A stretch of 64,000 nt of DNA, taken from assembly GCA_037367405.1 (NCBI GenBank), contig JAZKJV010000092.1, positions 1,612,001 to 1,676,000 of the forward strand, in the 5' to 3' direction. Shown piece by piece: positions 58,623 through 64,000 of this stretch. The stretch's first letter is position 1. The number at the start of each line of letters is the position of its first letter. Made by a program: the position numbers and the translations under genes. The stretch is from Ottelia alismoides (lineage: Eukaryota > Streptophyta > Magnoliopsida > Alismatales > Hydrocharitaceae). The notes beneath the pieces were generated by a model, which saw only the letters and a program-made list of their open reading frames with translations, had not been told where the DNA came from and did no database searches.

Positions 58623-60112
58623 GGGATTTTTACCCGGTAAACCCTATAATCTTTTTAAATGACCTCTACGACCTTTGAAACATCAACATTCCTCTCTCGA
58701 ACCCGTAATCTTACTAACCCTTACTCCACAAACCATGTGATTAACTCCCGTCCATTTACCCGTTAAAGTTAACCGTATTCCATTAAAATGAGGTTCATAT
58801 AACCCTCTTTGTTTAAAAAAATTACCAAAGGTGCCACTGAGATGCTGACATCAACAACCAACAATATTAATGGCATCCCCCCTTTCCCTCATCCCCTTCC
58901 TCCCATAGAGAGGACACTTCCCCTTCACTTTCTTCCATCGTCGGAGGGTTGCGCCCCGCCTCCGTCCTATTGCAACTTAGGAGACGGTGGGCCTCCTCCC
59001 AAAGCGTCGTCACGGACCCACGGTGGCCCTCTGCAAACCCCAGGAGGGTCTATGGCATCGGCTGGCTCGCAACCTCCGATTGTGAGCGTGACGTGCAGGC
59101 ATAGCTCTTCAGCCTCCAAACCTTGGCCTGCATCTCCTCCAGCTCCGGCATGGTTGAACTGGGATCCACGAAGGTGATCTACTAGAACATGGAGATCATT
59201 GGCAAGGTGAAGGCCTTGTTCAAAGAGAAGGGCCCGTCGAACCTCTGGCTCTCGGATCCACCACCTATGGTGGTGGAGCTCAAAGAAGCCATCGCTGCTC
59301 CGCCAGTCGAGAAGCCGAGCATTGCAAAGCCACCGTCGACGACCGACTTCGCCAAAGAACTTAATTTCTCTGATTTCGATCTCAATCAAAAGCTGTAAGT
59401 CGGAGTCCGGCGAGATCCTCGACTTCACCGAAGGAGACACTCCCACGCTGACGACGTCAAGAAGAAGCCTCTGCTATCTTCGGTTCTGGCATTGTTCACC
59501 TATCGTCCTTCGCCATGGACCCCATCAGGTTCTGCGGAGACTTTGACCACTCCGATGTGGTGGTGTTGGTGAACCGAGAGGGAGTGAGCAGGGGCATGGA
59601 TGCCAAGGAGAGGCGACTGATCAAGCACGGAAGGAAGCTGGCCAACGGTAGGCAAGAACCGTTGAACCATGTCGAAGCGGAGCGGCCACAGCGCAAGAAG
59701 CTCAACCATTGGTTCTACGCACTGCATGTCGTCGTGCCCAATGTGTTGAAGATGGAGGGCCACCGTGGGTCCGTGACGACGACCTCTCATTTGTACGCAC
59801 AGGAGTGAAGAAGGAATGAGAGAGTAGGGCTTCGTCCAGCAAGAATGAAGAAGGAGAGAGAGAGAATGGAAGAGGAAGGAGGGGGAGAGAAGAAGAAAGG
59901 AGGGAGAGTGGAAGAAAACCTACCGTTGGATTTGCTAGGGTTATATTAACTTAACTTAAACCCAAGCTAGTTAACTCAAAAAGTCTCAAACTAATGGCAG
60001 GGTCTATAGGGTAATACGGAGTAAGATTACGAGGTCGAGAGAGGAATATCGATGTTTGAAAGGTCATAGAAGTCATTTAAAAAGATTATAGGGTCTGTTA
60101 GGTAAAAATACC
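58623..60112. mobile_element. Mutator-like element (Pack-MULE) carrying a captured MYC2-like gene piece
   Basis: Terminal inverted repeats of about 110 bp: the left begins GGGATTTTTACCCGGTAAAC and the right ends TTAGGTAAAAATACC, pairing through CCTATAATCTTTTTAAATGA and CTCTCGA. The flanks are 9-bp duplications with one mismatch (58614-58622 TTTATGCTT, 60113-60121 TTTGTGCTT), the length typical of Mutator. The 1.5-kb interior has no transposase. Its GC-rich part (about 59020-59790) is a collinear but decayed piece of a plant bHLH transcription factor gene. Long inverted ends plus host-gene cargo define a Pack-MULE. Confidence 0.88.
59020..59790 (+). pseudogene. Captured fragment of a MYC2-type bHLH transcription factor gene
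   Basis: Translated on + in changing frames, three blocks appear in the order of MYC2-type proteins. First is the JAZ-interaction region: a Cys-Glu-Arg block near 59054-59100, then GMVELGSTKVIY and MEIIGKVKALF at about 59150-59215. Second is a middle segment with LWLSDPPP, ELNFSDFDLNQKL and SESGEILDF (59240-59430). Third is the basic region and first helix of bHLH, including [18 protein letters not shown] and [14 protein letters not shown] (59630-59745). Glutamine codons have become TAG in the first block, frames shift between blocks, and the basic region has lost arginines. MYC2 is the main jasmonate-response regulator; this piece cannot encode a working factor. The assignment is by recognition, not by search. 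Confidence 0.8.
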
Positions 60113-60280
60113 TTTGTGCTTATTTATATATACACAATGGAGAAAGAATTAAGGAAAAATAAAGTAACCATAAATAATTACAATTATGTGTCTGTATGTA
60201 TAGAATATATACAGGTATACTATGTTGTGTTATGTGCATTGTCTCTATTTTTAAGGTTTTTCTTGTTGTTACATTTTTAT

Positions 60281-60982
60281 GGGATTTTTACCCGACAAAC
60301 CCTATAATCTTTGCCAATTACCTCTACGACTATTGAAACATCGTAATTCCTCCCTCAACCCCATAAACTTACTAACCCTTACCATGTAGACCTCGTGATT
60401 AATTTCCATCTATTTAACCGTTAAAGCTAACGGATTCCGTCCCCCCTGCCCCCCACGCTCGTCCCGCCCGCCGCCTCCCGAGCCCCCCGACCCCTGCTCG
60501 AACCACCAGCTCACTGCCTCCCTGCTCGAGCCCCCCCACCCCTGCTGGAACCACCAGCACGTCGCCCCTGCTTCCCCCAGCCGCTCAGAGCTCCCCTGCC
60601 CTCCGCGTCCTGTCCCCACCTCCCCTCCTGGATGCACCCCCCCCCCTCACGCAGGGCTCGCCCACCCGTCTCCCCTGCTTCCCCCGGCCGCTCAGAGCTC
60701 CTCCGCGTAGGGCCCGGCCACTGCCTACCATGCTGGCAACTTTCGCATCTCCCCCCTCCCCCCCGACCCGCAGCCCCCGACCCCCCGCAAGCTTCTTCCA
60801 CGTCAACACCCCCCCCCCCCCCGCGCGCTTACAAGCTTCTTCCGCGTCAAACCCCTCCCCCCGCCCCCCTGAAGCCCCCTCGCGTAAGGTTCTTCCGCGT
60901 CAAACCCCTCCCCCCGCCCCCCTGAAGCCCCCTCGCACAAGGTTCTTCTGCATCAACCCTCTTCCCCGTCCCGCCGACTCCC
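60281..60982. mobile_element. Second Mutator-like element, left end only
   Basis: From GGGATTTTTACCCGACAAAC (60281) the sequence follows the left terminal repeat of the 58623 element for about 145 bp (to about 60425), with many substitutions. It then enters a very C-rich interior. No right terminal repeat is seen before the LTR at 60983, so the element is probably cut by that insertion, its other end lying outside the window. Confidence 0.65.
60430..60982. repeat. C-rich interior with 53-bp tandem repeats
   Basis: Runs of C (up to 14) alternate with short words. Units beginning TTCTTCCGCGTCAAACCCCT start at 60837 and 60890, with diverged copies at 60793 and 60943, giving a 53-bp period for three of the four. 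Pro-rich and Gly-rich frames on the two strands are by-products. The G-rich minus strand could form quadruplexes. Confidence 0.85.
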
Positions 60983-63900
60983 TGATGAATCTCCATTTCA
61001 TCACCTTTATTCTATCATTTTGGCCTCAAAAACCCTAGCAAATGCATGAAAATAGCATCAATTTGTACATAATAGCATTCATTATTCATTTGTATTAATT
61101 ATATATAAAATAAGGTTTTTAATGCCAAAATTATAGAATAAAGAGAAGAAAAGAAAAAGGAATAAAATATTGCAAATATTTTATGACCCTAACCCCGAGA
61201 CCAAGTCCAGAATGGAATTGGTCGACAAGGAATAAAGTAGGGGGAGATAAGGGCCAATTATCCAATAAATACTCCATTCATTTATGCATTTTTTGCACCT
61301 ATTTTGTACATATTTATTTATTCATCAAATAAAGAAACCTTGTTCATAAAAGTTGTAGATAATAATATAGATAAAAATACAAAATTGAGTTTGTGTAAAA
61401 ATAATACACAGTGAACATTTTATGCACAAAATAAAGAGCCAAAATCTCAACTTCACAGACCCATATCTTGCAAATAAAAACTCCAAATCACCAAACTCAC
61501 CTTTAATTGTATATAGCATTTCATAAACTATTTTATAAAATTGGTTTCATAATTTTTGGAGTCCATATGCAGAAGTTAGGTTTTTGGCCTTTCTTGTATA
61601 TAATACCTGATTAAAATATTCATTATATTCACTAATCATTATTTTTATAAATTACTATTTTTAGAATCTTGTAAATAATGTATATAATTCATATACATAT
61701 TAGCCTTAGAATAAAACCAAAAAGAATATGTAAAATAAAATAAGTCTATATAGGCAAAATACCTATGAGAAGGATGTACATAAATAAAAAGAGAAAAACA
61801 TTCTTTAATTATTTCATTATTTTATATTTTTTATAATAATTTATATTATATATATATATATATTATAAATACCAAGCTAAAATAAAAACAAATAAAATCC
61901 ATTAAATAAATACAATGTATATAATATATAGGTAAAGTACCTATAAGTATACTTACCTATACATAGACCTATTTATTTAAAAACACAAATAAACTTATAA
62001 AAATCAAACAAAAATATCTTTATACTCACAAAAATAAATTATAAATTTATAAAATAAGCCAAGAAAATAATAAAAGAGAATAAATAAATTAAAAATAAAA
62101 TACCCAAAAATACATGTAAATACATACATATACACATTATTAAAATAAAACTATAATAAAACACCTCGAAAAATTCAATAAAAATCATAAACAAATACTA
62201 GATGAAATAATACACATTTTTTATTTTATGAGAAAAAATTAATAAAATCATTTAGGGTGTCAAATAAATCAATCTTCCATCAGGTCCTCTATTTTGGCGT
62301 TTAGCGGCTGAGGTGGACCAACCAGGTCCCTCCGCGAGTTGACTCCAGTCAACTTGACCTCCAGCCGCCCGATGTGACGCAGCCCGTCTCTTCGCCCATC
62401 TTCTCCCATTTTTCCCGGACACACCATCCATCAATCGAGGATGCTTCCTTCACAAGAATTAATCCCTAATCATCCATGATGCCCGCCGATTCTTTGGATC
62501 AACCTAATACTCTCTAGATCATGCAATAATCGCCGGTCAATAAGGCCACTCGCCAATGTTTATAAATAACAAGCTCCGCCTCCTTCCTCAGATTTGGCCA
62601 CTTTTATTCCAACCTAAAGCCTAGATCTCGTCCCTGGATTGTTCCTCGTGACAGGGGGAGTAGCCCAGCGCCGTGACTCGGCCGGAGGGAGGAGATTTTG
62701 ACGCGGCGGAGCTCCGGCGTCCGCCCTGCTCCCTAGAGGCCCCCAGGTATAAGAGCTGCCCTTTAATGCGTTTTTAGTTAGCTTTTGATGTTAGCATTTC
62801 ATTCCAGTAGTTAGATTAGTGTTTAGTTAATCACCGTAGTTAGAAATCCAAAATTCGAAGTTCGCCGGAGCTCCGCTCCGGCGACTTCTTCATCGTGATT
62901 CTCACTGTTTCCGCCCGCTATATGCACCCCAACTCGTTCCTCGTCGCCTTCTCCATCGAACGCCCACATTTGTTCAACCCAAGACCCTAGGTCTTGGCGA
63001 ATCGGGGCTCCTCCACCGCCGTTCGCCGGAGCCCCTCCGCCCACATCATTTTTGCGTTGCAGCTTCCAAACCTCGGGTCGAGGAGACAGCTCTCTCGCCC
63101 GTGGTTCTTCCTGTGCAGGGATATCGAAGAATCGAGCCCAAAAGGGCTCGCATTGAACCAGGAAGAGGTTCCTGGGGGCCCCTTTCTTCTCCGACCTCGC
63201 TCCATCGACTCGGACCCCCAGGAGCCATGAAAGTACCACCAGACGACGCGGGATGTCATTAGCTACGAGTAGAGCGCGTCAGAGGTGAGAAAGATGCCCG
63301 GAGGAGCCTGAGCTACCCGATCGAAGCTCGCCGGGGGCGAGCTTCCTCCTCGTTCTTCCAGGCATCTTCAGAACCGTCAGATCGAAGGGGTCGTCCCAGA
63401 TCCAGCAGGAGCCGTCTGATGGAGCATCGTACCCGCCGTCAGATCAGCGGGCCTGATCTAATCTCAGCGCTCCATCGACGAAGCGTCATCGGGCGTCAAG
63501 GAGGCGACGCGTGGCAAGTGAAGAGAGCTCCACCGTTGGATGCCACGCCTTGTTTAGGGGTAATTTTCACATCCAGCCCCCTTACTTTTTGTATTTATTA
63601 TTTAATGCCAAAAATAGAAGTTTCAGTTGTAAATAAAATGTATATTTTGCGGAAGGACCCCCGATGTTTCAAGATTTGCACTTTAGTCCTTCCGTGCCTC
63701 ACGTGCAGCAACCACGTGAGGCGCGTGAAAATTTGCATCTAAACCCTGCCAGGTTCCTGTATTTATTAAATGGTCCTGAAAATAAAAGTTAATGTGTATT
63801 TTTGTTGTAATTTTTGCATGTATTCCCCTGCCAACTATGTTATTTGCAAAAATACCCCTGCTAGGCCATTTAATTTTTGAAGGCTTTGTCTATTTATTTT

Positions 63901-64000
63901 ATGCTTCAGATTAAATTGAAAAATCTTGCAAAAATAGACTTAAGCTCCTGTTTGGTCATGCTTGAACGCCATATTTTTAGTTTTGCATTTTGTTGCATTT
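60983..64000 (+). repeat. LTR B of a third Athila-like element, continuing past the window
   Basis: It starts TGATGAATCTCCATTTCATC, like LTR A, and shares the motif AATAAAGTAGGGGGAGATAAG and later blocks. No polypurine tract precedes it; instead the C-rich MULE interior (CGACTCCC) does, so it is most likely the 5' LTR of an element lying to the right. It has an AT-rich part, a GC-rich island (62270-63560) with the inverted pair GTTGACTCCAGTCAAC (62338-62353), and the start of the AT-rich tail. Confidence 0.75.

Noticed and set aside
60410..60925. Proline-rich and glycine-rich frames as cell-wall type proteins
   Set aside because: They are readings of C-rich tandem repeats on the two strands and lack a signal peptide or regular hydroxyproline-protein motif.
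1..64000. CRISPR array, bacterial operon, riboswitch or organelle insertion
   Set aside because: No regularly spaced repeats with unique spacers, no bacterial gene clusters and no organelle genes were seen; the content is typical of plant nuclear repeats.

Overview
The window is plant nuclear DNA. The evidence is the set of plant LTR-retrotransposon families, plant DNA transposons, an Au-type SINE tail, TATA-box promoters, GT-AG introns and a PR-10/Bet v 1-class gene pair. The genus cannot be fixed from the sequence. The dense nesting suggests an angiosperm with a sizeable, repeat-rich genome. No bacterial, organellar, CRISPR, rRNA or tRNA gene signal was seen.

Layout. (1) 1-6781: a decayed Ty1/copia element on the minus strand, its left LTR running off the window, split by a hAT-type element at 2661-3874. 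(2) 6782-8733: spacer with a second hAT element (7486-8199) and a 50-bp tandem duplication. (3) 8734-20150: an 11.4-kb CACTA (En/Spm) transposon with a GAA target duplication. It carries a degenerate transposase and nested guests: a partial LTR element (about 11448-14085, itself carrying a SINE), a small copia-like element with GC-rich cargo (16042-17993) and a third hAT (19366-19942). (4) 20370-46858: a copia element with an AAAGC duplication whose left LTR is split by a complete, very young Athila-type Ty3/gypsy element (20643-38099, GGCAT duplication, LTRs of equal length with two differences seen). Its gag region is split by a 4.15-kb chromovirus-like LTR (41572-45721). (5) 46864-50880: the only gene island. 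It holds two divergently oriented PR-10/major-latex-protein-like genes, one intact on + (49916-50495) and one broken by a 4-nt insertion on - (48669-49224), with a foldback element beside them. (6) 50880-64000: the 3' part of a second Athila-like element and its LTR, then a Pack-MULE (58623-60112) holding a decayed piece of a MYC2-type bHLH transcription factor gene, then a second MULE end apparently interrupted by the 5' LTR of a third Athila-like element that leaves the window.

How it fits together. The elements give a relative insertion order. CACTA preceded its guests. Copia B preceded Athila. MULE 2 preceded the LTR at 60983. The intact Athila is the youngest and the only element here with an uninterrupted polyprotein. 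The PR-10-like gene is the one clear functional host gene.

The most interesting signals are the MYC2-capturing Pack-MULE, repeated polypurine-tract-like hairpins in the Athila 3' region, an inverted W-box palindrome kept in otherwise divergent Athila-type LTRs, and the fresh frameshift in one of two head-to-head PR-10 genes.
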